The position numbers and the translations under genes are program-made. 64,000 nucleotides of DNA from Draconibacterium mangrovi. Its GTDB lineage: Bacteria > Bacteroidota > Bacteroidia > Bacteroidales > Prolixibacteraceae. Below the pieces are notes generated by a model. It was not told the DNA's origin and made no database searches. It saw only the letters and a program-made list of their open reading frames with translations. The DNA is taken from NCBI RefSeq assembly GCF_010586825.1, contig NZ_JAAAGB010000005.1, positions 62,001 through 126,000 on the forward strand, given 5' to 3'. How positions within the stretch are numbered: the first letter of the stretch is position 1; every line of letters begins with the position of its first letter. Positions 18,714-27,187 of the stretch are shown in pieces.

Positions 18714-18945
18714 TGTAATACAAGTGTACAGTAAATAGTACATTAACTGTATTTAACATTTATTAAAGTTGGCCGGCGCAATAGTTCCAAAGCTAACACG
18801 TTTTGGAATAAAAGGGTAGAGTGAGGTTATTTTTTCTAGTGGTTAAGTTTGGTCAGCAATTCTTTTTTAGCCTCAGGTTCTATCCTTTTTTCTTTTAATT
18901 TGAATTTAGCTTATTAATTTTACTTCAGAATAAGAAGTAAAAATC

Positions 18946-19518
18946 ATGATCAAAGAACTTATAACCCGTAATCGCAGTTATCGCCGCTTTGATGAGGCGG
19001 TAAAAATTTCTTCAGAACAAATTACCAAATGGATAGAGTTGGCCCGGCTTTCGGGGAGTGGCAGAAATGCACAACCGTTAAAATATGCCATTGTTACCAA
19101 AGCTGAAAAGTGCGCAAAAATTTTTCCTTTTCTGGGATGGGCCGGATATTTGACGAACTGGAAAGGGCCGGCAGAAGGGGAGCGACCAGTGGCCTATGTT
19201 GCTGTAATTAAAGACCTGAATATTGCCGAAAACCATTACTGCGACGATGGAATTGCCATGCAAAGTATTTTACTCGGAACTGTTGAAGATGGTTTTGGCG
19301 GTTGTATGATTGGGTCGGTAAACAAAGCCAAGGTAGCAAAATTGCTGGGGCTGAATGAAAAACAAGAGTTACTATATATTATTGCGTTGGGAAAACCTGC
19401 CGAAAAAGTTGTAATTGATGAGGCTAAAGATGGTGAAATAAAATACTGGCGCGATGAAAATGGAGTACATCATGTACCGAAACGGCCGATTGATGAAATC
19501 GTTATTATAAATGATTAA
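18946..19518 (+). CDS. nitroreductase family protein
   Basis: FMN-dependent NAD(P)H oxidoreductase fold, 190 residues. The N-terminus (ITRNRSYRRFDEAVKIS) and the segment SGSGRNAQPLKYAIV match the FMN-binding part of the nitroreductase family; a second FMN contact is expected around GIAMQSILLGTVEDGFGGCM. The acceptor is unknown. It stands alone between divergent and convergent neighbours. Confidence 0.82.
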   Translation: MIKELITRNRSYRRFDEAVKISSEQITKWIELARLSGSGRNAQPLKYAIVTKAEKCAKIFPFLGWAGYLTNWKGPAEGERPVAYVAVIKDLNIAENHYCDDGIAMQSILLGTVEDGFGGCMIGSVNKAKVAKLLGLNEKQELLYIIALGKPAEKVVIDEAKDGEIKYWRDENGVHHVPKRPIDEIVIIND

Positions 19519-19599
19519 AAGCATCGAACATTAATGATTCCATGTGAACATATACAGAACTAAAAAGGAACTTAATTATAATTCACAGGATTTGCTAAG

Positions 19600-19720
19600 A
19601 ATAGGCTCCCTTTTATAAGGGGAGCTCCCGTTAGGGTGAGGGGTAATTAATTTCAATATTTTGTCTCATTACCCTTTTGTCTGTCGACATTTTCCCTTAG
19701 AAAGGGAAAACAGCTTTAAC
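19600..19720. repeat. dispersed intergenic palindromic sequence
   Basis: CCCTTTTATAAGGG and TTTTCCCTTAGAAAGGGAAAA are perfect or near-perfect hairpins flanking a stretch GAGCTCCCGTTAGGGTGAGG. This wording is reminiscent of dispersed spacer sequences in Bacteroidota. No coding potential is seen. Confidence 0.4.
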
Positions 19721-19766
19721 GTTGACCTCAAAAGGATGTGAGTTTGTTGCAGGAAAAGCATAAAAA

Positions 19767-19790
19767 AAAGGATGGCACTGCCATCCTTTT
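19767..19790. terminator. bidirectional terminator between nitroreductase and proline dehydrogenase genes
   Basis: AAAAGGATGG (19767-19776) pairs perfectly with CCATCCTTTT (19781-19790) around a four-base loop, with A- and T-rich flanks on the two sides. It sits 19 bases after the end of the minus-strand gene. Confidence 0.8.
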
Positions 19791-19808
19791 CGGTTTAACT
19801 CCTAAAAA

Positions 19809-20720
19809 TTACCCCCTTATAAAAAGTGCCTTAATTATATGTTGAGCCATTTTTGGATTCTCTTTTAATCTTCGGGTTGAATAGTTAAACCATTTTTCGC
19901 CAAACGGAACATACACACGCATTTTGTGCCCGTTGTCGACGATTAACTGGCGCAGTTCGGGTGTTACCCCGTACAGCATCTGGAATTCGTACATATCTTT
20001 CGGGATATTCATTTCACCGATCATCTTCATCGATTCCTCAACCAGATATTTATCGTGAGTAGCAATTCCCACGTACATTTTATTTTCGAACATGTATTTC
20101 AAGTCCTTCAGGAAATGCTTGCGAACTTCTTCGTATTCTTTAAAAGCAATATTTTCGGGTTCAACGTAAATTCCTTTACACAGTCGGAAACTGATCGGGT
20201 AATTGGCGTTGTTCAGGTCGTTCAGTGCTACCAAATCACTTTCGGTACGGCGTAAATACGCCTGAAGCACCAACCCAACATGTTTTGGAAATTCCTTTCT
20301 TAAACGGCGGAAAATATCCAATTCGATATCAACACATTGCGAGTCTTCCATATCAATACGAATGAAAGAATCTTTTTGCGCAGCGAACTGAACCACTTCG
20401 CGAAGCAGGTTGTAGCACACCTCTTTATCCAGAAGCAACCCAAACATGGTGGGTTTTATCGAGAAGTTACCTTTTACATTCTCCGAAGTAAAACGCTCAA
20501 TCACTTCCAGGTATTCGTCACGGTTTTTTTCTGCTTCATCAAGTCTGGTAATAAATTCACCTAAAATATCAACCGTAACTTCAATTCCCTTTTCATTCAA
20601 TAGTTTTGAGGCAAGCAAACCTTCCTCCATCGATTCGCCTGCAATGTACCTTTTCGAGAAAACCCAAACCAGTTTTTTGGGCATGTAAGGCAGCATATTT
20701 GCTATTAACTTATTCAACAT
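19809..20720 (-). CDS. proline dehydrogenase
   Basis: FAD-dependent single-domain proline dehydrogenase (PRODH) that oxidises proline to pyrroline-5-carboxylate and passes electrons to quinone. The 303 residues form the TIM-barrel domain. Visible signatures are FIRIDMEDSQ, RLCKGIYVEPENIAF, IATHDKYLVE, FQMLYGV and the substrate-binding C-terminal motif YVPFGEKWFNYSTRRLKENP, with the paired arginines. The partner dehydrogenase for glutamate semialdehyde is not in the window. Confidence 0.92.
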   Translation of the reverse strand: MLNKLIANMLPYMPKKLVWVFSKRYIAGESMEEGLLASKLLNEKGIEVTVDILGEFITRLDEAEKNRDEYLEVIERFTSENVKGNFSIKPTMFGLLLDKEVCYNLLREVVQFAAQKDSFIRIDMEDSQCVDIELDIFRRLRKEFPKHVGLVLQAYLRRTESDLVALNDLNNANYPISFRLCKGIYVEPENIAFKEYEEVRKHFLKDLKYMFENKMYVGIATHDKYLVEESMKMIGEMNIPKDMYEFQMLYGVTPELRQLIVDNGHKMRVYVPFGEKWFNYSTRRLKENPKMAQHIIKALFIRG

Positions 20721-20898
20721 TTTATAATTTAGGTAAATACTATTTTTCGCAGCATAAAAATACTATGTGAGACTCCCCTCGTGCAATGACGTTTATCATT
20801 GGCATATCATGATTTTAGGCAGCTTTTTTATAGAACTTATTGATTATTAATAACATGAAAAAATTGTTAATTAGAGTAGGGCATTTCCGCTAAAAAAG

Positions 20899-20906
20899 TA
20901 TCTTTG
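20899..20906 (+). promoter_or_regulatory. candidate -7 element for the OmpH-like gene
   Basis: TATCTTTG fits TAnnTTTG; it lies 99 bases before the ATG at 21006. No well-spaced TTTG is visible upstream, so only the -7 box is claimed. Confidence 0.4.
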
Positions 20907-21005
20907 TCGGGATTTAAAAAGTTGAACCTAAAAATTTATTGAAGATTACAGTTGCCCGTAGCGCGACTTAAATTCAGTATATTGATGAAGTAAAAAATAA
21001 AAAAG

Positions 21006-21602
21006 ATGAAAGGAACATCGTTAGTAGTTAGTGTAGTGCTTTTTGTTGCAGTTGCAGTTTTGTACGTTTTACATTTTACAGGTAACGGCGCCAGTGAAGG
21101 AACACCAATTAAAGCAGCTGCCGGAACGGGCGGCGATTTGAAAATCGCTTATATTAAAGCCGATTCAGTGCTTTTAAATTACACCTTATCGCAAGATTTG
21201 CACGATGAGTTTACCAAACAACAGGAAGCTTATACTACTGAGTACGGAACTAAACGCCAGTCGTTTGAAAAGGAAGCAGCTGCTTTCCAGGAAAAACTTC
21301 AGCGCGGAGGCTTTTTGACTGAACAACGTGCCGTTCAGGAACGTGATCGTTTATTGGGTAAAGAGCAGGAAATTCAAAAGCTTGATCAGGAGCTGTCCAC
21401 AAAACTGGCTAAAATCCAGCAGGACAACAACAATCAAATCCTGGACAATATGATGGATTACCTGGATCGTTACAACGAAAAAGCCGGTTACGATTACATT
21501 TTAAATGGTGCAAACGTATTAGTTGGCCCTGAGGTAAATAATATTACTGCCGATGTTTTAAAGGCCTTGAACGAAGAATACGAAGCCACAAAAACAGAAT
21601 AA
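21006..21602 (+). CDS. OmpH/Skp-like protein with N-terminal membrane anchor
   Basis: 198-residue protein of the Skp (OmpH) family, periplasmic chaperones that hold unfolded outer-membrane proteins. An N-terminal hydrophobic segment (residues 5-24) has no obvious cleavage site and may act as an anchor. After the start of the mature part (KIAYIKADSVLLNYTL), a long charged helical region (about residues 75-150) is predicted to form the coiled-coil arms. The C-terminus (YDYILNGANVLVGPEVNNIT) is the usual ending of this family. It is monocistronic, followed by a strong terminator. Confidence 0.85.
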   Translation: MKGTSLVVSVVLFVAVAVLYVLHFTGNGASEGTPIKAAAGTGGDLKIAYIKADSVLLNYTLSQDLHDEFTKQQEAYTTEYGTKRQSFEKEAAAFQEKLQRGGFLTEQRAVQERDRLLGKEQEIQKLDQELSTKLAKIQQDNNNQILDNMMDYLDRYNEKAGYDYILNGANVLVGPEVNNITADVLKALNEEYEATKTE

Positions 21603-21622
21603 TACAACATAAGCATATAGGG

Positions 21623-21650
21623 AAATCCGGGTTAGCGCCCGGATTTTTTT
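21623..21650 (+). terminator. terminator of the OmpH-like gene
   Basis: AAATCCGGG (21623-21631) pairs with CCCGGATTT (21638-21646) around a six-base loop and is followed by a run of T. Confidence 0.88.
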
Positions 21651-21674
21651 TGCTTTTTATTTTAGCTTTGTCCT

Positions 21675-22862
21675 ATGTTCGCCGATAAATACCTGGAAAA
21701 GAATCAGCACAAAAACCTCATCAATGAGTTGCCCGAAGCAGCGCCGGGAATAATTGTTGTTATTCCGTGTTTACGCGAAACGGAGTTGACGAAAACTTTG
21801 AACTCGCTGAATGCATGTGATTTGCCGGGATGTATGGTTGAAGTGATTCTGCTTATCAACCAATCGGAGGCAGCGGACGAAGAAACAATCCGAATAAACA
21901 AACAAACAAAAGCTGAGGCGGATGAATGGATAGCGACCAACCCAAAAACCGACATTCGGTTTTATGCTGTTGGCCCCATAAACCTGAAAAAGAAATGGGC
22001 AGGAGCAGGTTTGGCACGCAAAAAGGGAATGGATGAAGCCATCAGCAGATTCAATCTCAACGATAACAAAGATGGAATTTTAGTGTCGTTGGATGCCGAT
22101 ACACTGGTGGCAAAAAACTACCTGGTTGAAATTGAGAGGCATTTCTGGGAACACCCGAAACAGGTTGGTGCTACACTGGCTTTCGAACATCAAAAACAAC
22201 AGCTGGATAAAAAGCACCGCGAGGGGATTGAGCTTTACGAACTGTACCTCGATTATTACAAAAGGGCACTTCATTATTGTGGTTATCCGTATTCGCTGTT
22301 CACTATTGGTTCGGCCTTTGCCGTAAAAGCTGAAGCTTACGTTAAACGTGGAGGAATGAACAGGCGACAGGCTGGCGAAGATTTTTACTTCCTGCAAAAC
22401 CTGGTGCAAATTGGCCGGGTTGGAGAAATAACGTCCACAAAAGTTTATCCATCAGCACGATTATCGAACCGGGTGCCTTTTGGTACCGGCCCGATTTTGC
22501 AAAAATGGATGAAAGGGGAGGAGGACCTGACACTTACATACAATTTCGAAGCGTTTAAAAACCTGCATCAGTTTTTTGCTCAAAAAGATCGTTTATTTAA
22601 AATTCACCCAAACGATTATTTGGAGTTTTTGAACAATTTAAATATGCCTGTAAAGGAATTTCTAGAGCTGGATAAATTTAGTATTGAGCTGGAGGATTTA
22701 AACAACAATTGTTCGCGTTTGGAAACTTTTCAGGTACGTTTCTTCCAAAAATTCAATGCCTTTAAAATCCTGAAATTTCTGAATTTCGCCCACGAAAAAT
22801 TTTATCAGAAAGTGGATTTGCAGCTGCAGGTAAAATTATTGAATCAGGAGCAGCTGGATTAA
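21675..22862 (+). CDS. family 2 glycosyltransferase
   Basis: 395-residue GT-A fold glycosyltransferase. The N-terminal nucleotide-sugar domain starts at IIVVIPCLRET, the DxD-type metal motif is SLDADT, and GEDFYFLQNL is the acceptor-side acidic motif. There is a GSAFAVKAEAY segment as in other GT2 enzymes. No membrane helix is evident, so it is probably cytoplasmic or membrane-associated. Acceptor and sugar are unknown and no glycan cluster surrounds it. Confidence 0.8.
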   Translation: MFADKYLEKNQHKNLINELPEAAPGIIVVIPCLRETELTKTLNSLNACDLPGCMVEVILLINQSEAADEETIRINKQTKAEADEWIATNPKTDIRFYAVGPINLKKKWAGAGLARKKGMDEAISRFNLNDNKDGILVSLDADTLVAKNYLVEIERHFWEHPKQVGATLAFEHQKQQLDKKHREGIELYELYLDYYKRALHYCGYPYSLFTIGSAFAVKAEAYVKRGGMNRRQAGEDFYFLQNLVQIGRVGEITSTKVYPSARLSNRVPFGTGPILQKWMKGEEDLTLTYNFEAFKNLHQFFAQKDRLFKIHPNDYLEFLNNLNMPVKEFLELDKFSIELEDLNNNCSRLETFQVRFFQKFNAFKILKFLNFAHEKFYQKVDLQLQVKLLNQEQLD

Positions 22863-22987
22863 AGCTTCTGCAGTCGAAGAACAACTTCTCTCAAACAATT
22901 TAAAATTGTGCATTTCTATAGATTAATTTGTTGAACCTCAGATTTTAGTGCCGTGATATTCCTGTTGGAAACCTTCGGATTAATAAT

Positions 22988-23002
22988 ATGGAATGATTCC
23001 AT
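22988..23002. other. palindrome in the 344-base gap before the ferredoxin gene
   Basis: ATGGAATGATTCCAT is a perfect 15-base palindrome with one central base, about 140 bases upstream of the ferredoxin promoter. It could be an operator or a chance hairpin. Apart from this and the promoter, the gap 22863-23206 holds no gene that I can see. Confidence 0.3.
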
Positions 23003-23139
23003 TCCGAAAAATTAGCATTAGTAAAATTAACAAAATGAAGATTAATTGAATATTAATATGTGCATAGGTAGTAATGTATTGAATGTTAGTTGTTTTTAGG
23101 ATGTTACTGTAAAACATGTCAATAAAATGTTTTTTGAAC

Positions 23140-23169
23140 TTTGATTTTATATCAAACTTTGTACTTTTG
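23140..23169 (+). promoter_or_regulatory. promoter of the ferredoxin gene
   Basis: TTTG at 23140-23143, 18 bases, TACTTTTG at 23162-23169. The ATG follows 37 bases later. Confidence 0.65.
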
Positions 23170-23206
23170 CTGAAAACGAGAATGTTTAACTTTAAAATTC
23201 ATTGTT

Positions 23207-23377
23207 ATGGCATACAAAATTTCAGATGAATGTATCGCATGCGGTACTTGTATCGATGAGTGCCCGGTTGACGCAATTGCAGAAGGTGATATCTATACCA
23301 TCGATGCAGAGCTTTGTACAGACTGTGGTTCATGCGCAGAAGTTTGTCCGGTTGAGGCAATTGCTATTGAAGAATAG
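23207..23377 (+). CDS. 2[4Fe-4S] ferredoxin
   Basis: A 56-residue clostridial-type ferredoxin. Two CxxCxxCxxxCP motifs are complete: cysteines 9, 12, 15, 19 and cysteines 37, 40, 43, 47, each followed by proline. It should carry low-potential electrons in the cytoplasm, for example for pyruvate:ferredoxin oxidoreductase. A longer frame starting at 23202 overlaps it but is out of phase and has no family resemblance. A good promoter and a terminator make it a single-gene transcript. Confidence 0.95.
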   Translation: MAYKISDECIACGTCIDECPVDAIAEGDIYTIDAELCTDCGSCAEVCPVEAIAIEE

Positions 23378-23398
23378 TCCGCTCATCATAAAGACATT

Positions 23399-23424
23399 AA
23401 AGCTCGCGCATGCGGGCTTTTTTT
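23399..23424 (+). terminator. terminator of the ferredoxin gene
   Basis: AAAGCTCGC (23399-23407) pairs, with one G-T wobble, with GCGGGCTTT (23412-23420), then T residues. Confidence 0.8.
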
Positions 23425-23468
23425 ATGCCCTTGCGCAACCTTTCCCGCATATTCCCCGTCTTGCGAAT

Positions 23469-24281
23469 ATGAAAAACCTAATCCTGTTTAGTATCTTATT
23501 GCTTGGTTTGTTGTCTGCCTGTAATAAGGATAATATGGAATTTTCAGATCCTGAATATCCAGGCAAGTATTGTATTTTATCAGATGCAGAACGTAATGAT
23601 CTGTTCAATGATTTTCAATCGGATTTAAAAATGTATTTCGAGATCGATTCTTTTGGTTTTCCTGATAGAAAGAATGAGACTCACTGGGGAAGTGAGCTTT
23701 TTACCGAAACTATTAATGATACTGAATCGGTTGAGAACATCATAGATTCGTTTATTAATGCTAATCGTGAATTATACGGGGTAACGGATTTTTCGCAGCT
23801 TAAGCCCGAACGGTTTAGTAGTAGCTGGGCAAGTTACGGCGGAGTCCTGGTTCAGGAAAATGAAAACGACCGAAATCGTTGGATGGTACGATTTAAAAAC
23901 CAGGTGTACAATGGCATTGAAGTTTATGATACGAAAATAGGAATGTATGTTTCAGCCAAAGGAGTTTACCAAACTTATGGTCACTGGTATTCGGTTATTC
24001 ACTTGCCACTGAAAGAAGATGTTTCATATGATGAAGCCAAACAAACATTAATTGGCCGAAAATTTCAATATTATGATTGGGGAGGAGGAAAGGAAACGGT
24101 AATTACTGCAGATGCATTTTATACCGACGATAATCCCGAAATGATGATCGTTCCCTATCGCCGGGGCAATTGTATTGAAATGCGTTTATGCTGGAAGATA
24201 GCTTCTAAAACAATCTGGAATTTTTATGTGGACGTAATGAACGGAGAACTAGTGTTGAACGAGCAAACAGTCTTTTTTTAG
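23469..24281 (+). CDS. lipoprotein of unknown function (270 residues)
   Basis: Begins MKNLILFSILLLGLLSAC, a lipoprotein signal peptide with the lipobox LLSAC, so it should be anchored in the envelope. The rest is a soluble domain with no motif that I recognise. The segment EDVSYDEAKQTLIGRKFQYY followed by MRLCWKIAS resembles the PepSY-like propeptide pattern, but that is weak. The start at 23469 is chosen for the signal peptide; the frame is open upstream through the ferredoxin gene in another phase. No clear operon partner. Confidence 0.8.
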   Translation: MKNLILFSILLLGLLSACNKDNMEFSDPEYPGKYCILSDAERNDLFNDFQSDLKMYFEIDSFGFPDRKNETHWGSELFTETINDTESVENIIDSFINANRELYGVTDFSQLKPERFSSSWASYGGVLVQENENDRNRWMVRFKNQVYNGIEVYDTKIGMYVSAKGVYQTYGHWYSVIHLPLKEDVSYDEAKQTLIGRKFQYYDWGGGKETVITADAFYTDDNPEMMIVPYRRGNCIEMRLCWKIASKTIWNFYVDVMNGELVLNEQTVFF

Positions 24282-24326
24282 TTCGGGAATCAAACCATCC
24301 ATTTTCTACATTGAAGCACTTTATAT

Positions 24327-25922
24327 TTAAAACCCATTCAACTCCATAAAAACAGTTGGTAGAATCAATAAAAATCCAATTACTATCAGCATTAAAGTAA
24401 ACGAAGCCGCCCATTTAAACCACTTTTCGTAAGGTATACGTGCTACTCCCAAAACCCCGATTAATACGCCACTTGTAGGCGTAATCATATTGGTAAAACC
24501 ATCGCCCAGTTGAAAGATTACAACAGTTGTCTGGCGCGAAATTCCAATCAAATCCGATATCTGCGACATAATAGGAATGGTTAAGGCCGCCTGTCCTGAT
24601 CCGCTAGGGATAAACACATTTAGCATGGTTTGTATCAGGTACATAATTCCCACTGTTCCAACTTCGCCGAAGTTTTGCATCGAATTGGAAACATAAAACA
24701 GGATGGTATCAATAATTTGTCCGTCTTCAAGAATTACAACTATTCCGCGGGCGAGGCCAACGATCATTGCTGCCGGAAGAATGTCTTTGGCACCATCTAA
24801 AAAAAGTTTGGTAATGGTATTGGGCGATTTATTGGCCGCAATGCCGGCAAAAACTCCCATGGCAAAAAAGATGGTTGCAATTTCTTTAATATACCAGCCG
24901 TGCCCCATAACGCCAATTACCAGGAAAACGATGGTGAACGTGAGCAGGGTTAAAATAAAATATTGCACCGACCGCCACAGGGTTAAAACGCCCATAACAA
25001 TAAAAAGCACCGTAGCCACCGGAATGGCCGGAACAGAAAATACATTGTTGCCAATGGTTATTGAACTTTGAGGGATGGTGATGGAGAATACGATAAGTGC
25101 AACCGAAATTACTGCCAGGGTAAACCAAGCGGCTGTAGGTTTTATCTTTTCAATTTTTACAGCTGTGGTTTCGTTGCGCGATCGCCAGTAGGCATCATCG
25201 TCGTACACAACTGACTTTGTCGGGTCTTTTTTTATTTTGGCGGCATAACGCAGAATAAATGCAAAGCCAAAAAAGTTGATTACCGCCCACATCAGAATTC
25301 GGTATTCCAAACCTGAAAACAGGGGGATATGCGATAGTCCCTGCGCAACACCAACGGTAAACGGATTTAAAAAGGCACCGGCAAAACCCATTGCTGCAGC
25401 AATAAAACAGAGCGAAACACCAACAATCGAGTCGTAACCCATAGATATGGCCAGCGGAACAAAAATGATGGTAAATGCGATGGTTTCTTCGCTCATGCCG
25501 AAAATGGCCCCAAACAAGCTGAAGATGGTCATTATAGAAACAAGAACAATATTATGCACGCCAATAAAAGAAAGTGCTTTCAATCGTTCAAGCCGTTTTA
25601 AACGTTTCAGAAAAGTATAGATACCAATGTCGATTGCCTTGCTGTCGTTAAGAATCCAGAACGAACCACCGATCAATAGAATAAGCGCAATTATATTCGA
25701 GGTACTCAAAATTCCATCAAAAAAAGACGAGAAAACCTGCCATGTTTGTATATGGCTGTCGGTTTTATGAAACGAACCGGTTTGTATTACACTGCGTTCA
25801 ACGCCATTAACAACAACACTCTCGCGTTCAAATTGACCACCGGGGATAATCCAGGTTAGCAAAGCACAAAAAACAATCAGAAAAAATATGATGACGTAGG
25901 TATGCGGAACTTTTTTTAACAT
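24327..25922 (-). CDS. YfcC family permease
   Basis: 531-residue integral membrane protein with about 12-13 hydrophobic helices, matching the YfcC/ArgI-type branch of the C4-dicarboxylate anaerobic carrier (DcuC-like) superfamily. Typical stretches are TWIIPGGQFERE near the N-terminus, FGMSEETIAF, GFAGAFLNPFTVGVAQ and the SGSGQAALTIPIM plus GDGFTNMITPTSGV repeats in the second half. Family members are thought to move basic amino acids or carboxylates; the substrate here is unknown. Monocistronic, convergent with the lipoprotein gene. Confidence 0.85.
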   Translation of the reverse strand: MLKKVPHTYVIIFFLIVFCALLTWIIPGGQFERESVVVNGVERSVIQTGSFHKTDSHIQTWQVFSSFFDGILSTSNIIALILLIGGSFWILNDSKAIDIGIYTFLKRLKRLERLKALSFIGVHNIVLVSIMTIFSLFGAIFGMSEETIAFTIIFVPLAISMGYDSIVGVSLCFIAAAMGFAGAFLNPFTVGVAQGLSHIPLFSGLEYRILMWAVINFFGFAFILRYAAKIKKDPTKSVVYDDDAYWRSRNETTAVKIEKIKPTAAWFTLAVISVALIVFSITIPQSSITIGNNVFSVPAIPVATVLFIVMGVLTLWRSVQYFILTLLTFTIVFLVIGVMGHGWYIKEIATIFFAMGVFAGIAANKSPNTITKLFLDGAKDILPAAMIVGLARGIVVILEDGQIIDTILFYVSNSMQNFGEVGTVGIMYLIQTMLNVFIPSGSGQAALTIPIMSQISDLIGISRQTTVVIFQLGDGFTNMITPTSGVLIGVLGVARIPYEKWFKWAASFTLMLIVIGFLLILPTVFMELNGF

Positions 25923-26110
25923 GCATGAATGATTTAAAAAACGTAATATAAGAATTTATATCAGATCAGGCGAAAGCGAAAATTGAACTAACGGGAGACT
26001 GGATTCTATTTTGATACTACTATACTGATAAACATTATGAAAAGTTCTTTTTATGTGATTGATTTTTCTTAAATTGTTAGAAGTAAATTTAAACGACACA
26101 CTTAGAAATA

Positions 26111-27187
26111 ATGCGAAACTATTTGATTTTACTCCTCATATCGTTAACAGCATTTGGTAGTTATGGTCAAAAGGCTACCAGCGACAGTACTTCCGTTGCA
26201 CAGGAAAAAGAACAGAAAAACTTTAACTTTAACCTGATGCCGTATATGAGTTACAACCGTAACCTCGAATTTATGTACGGTGTGCTGCCGCTGGCTATGT
26301 ACCGGCTAAACCCAAACGATACTATTTCTCCAAAATCCTTGTCGGGGATTACCGGTGTTTTTACTACCAACGGATCAAAATTTATTGGCTTTTTTAACCG
26401 CTGGCACCTGGCGCAAGACACCTGGCGTATTCAATTATATGGGGCTACCGGAAATCATATTTCGCAGTTTTACTACGATTATGATGTAACGCCCGGATTT
26501 TACGATTATAAAACAAAGACAAAACTGATTAGTATAGGACTTCAGCGAAAAGTATTCCACACGCTTTATGCGGGCATAAGCTATACATATGCGCATCATT
26601 TTACGAAATACGAAGATGAGATAATACCCGATGCAACCACTGATACGCATTCGTTGCAGTACATTGCTTTGTGGGATACCCGAAACGAAGTGTATTATCC
26701 CACCGACGGAAATCAGATACGTTTAAAGTGGAATTCCTTTCCGCAGTGGATGGGCAACGATATTGAAGCCAATAAAATTATTACCGAGTACAATCAGTAT
26801 TTTCCTTTTCACGACGGACGCGATGTTCTCGCTGCCCGCTTTTCGGGTACTTTTGGTTTGGGCGATATAGCTTTCGAACAGCAGGTTGTGCTTGGTGGTA
26901 ACGATATTCGTGGCTACTCGGAAGCCAAATACCGTGGCGATGGACTAATGGCAATTCAGGGCGAATACCGTTACAATTTTGCCAGTAGAATGGGGTTGGT
27001 TGGTTTTGCCGGATTGGCTACTATTTACGGCTCGCCAACCAAAGAGTTTGACTGGGATTTATATCCCGGATTTGGTGTAGGCTATCGCTATCAGGCTTTT
27101 AAATCGGCCAATTTTAACATCGGGCTTGATGCTGCGTTGGGTAAAGACGACTGGGGAGTTTATTTCAGAATAGGAGAAGCATTTTAA
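26111..27187 (+). CDS. Omp85/BamA-TamA family outer-membrane barrel
   Basis: 358 residues with a cleavable signal peptide ending FGSYGQ. The body is a 16-strand-type surface-antigen barrel without POTRA domains. The Omp85 signature loop is present as GGNDIRGYSEAKYRGDG, followed by strands ending in a C-terminal aromatic residue (IGEAF). Its stop overlaps the start of the next gene as TAATG, so the two products are probably made together. Likely function is insertion or transport across the outer membrane in concert with the DUF748 protein. Confidence 0.88.
   Translation: MRNYLILLLISLTAFGSYGQKATSDSTSVAQEKEQKNFNFNLMPYMSYNRNLEFMYGVLPLAMYRLNPNDTISPKSLSGITGVFTTNGSKFIGFFNRWHLAQDTWRIQLYGATGNHISQFYYDYDVTPGFYDYKTKTKLISIGLQRKVFHTLYAGISYTYAHHFTKYEDEIIPDATTDTHSLQYIALWDTRNEVYYPTDGNQIRLKWNSFPQWMGNDIEANKIITEYNQYFPFHDGRDVLAARFSGTFGLGDIAFEQQVVLGGNDIRGYSEAKYRGDGLMAIQGEYRYNFASRMGLVGFAGLATIYGSPTKEFDWDLYPGFGVGYRYQAFKSANFNIGLDAALGKDDWGVYFRIGEAF

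Noticed and set aside
18836-18907. Minus-strand tail ending KRIEPEAKKELLTKLNH before a stop
   Set aside because: It looks protein-like, but a stop codon lies directly upstream and there is no start; too short to call a gene remnant.
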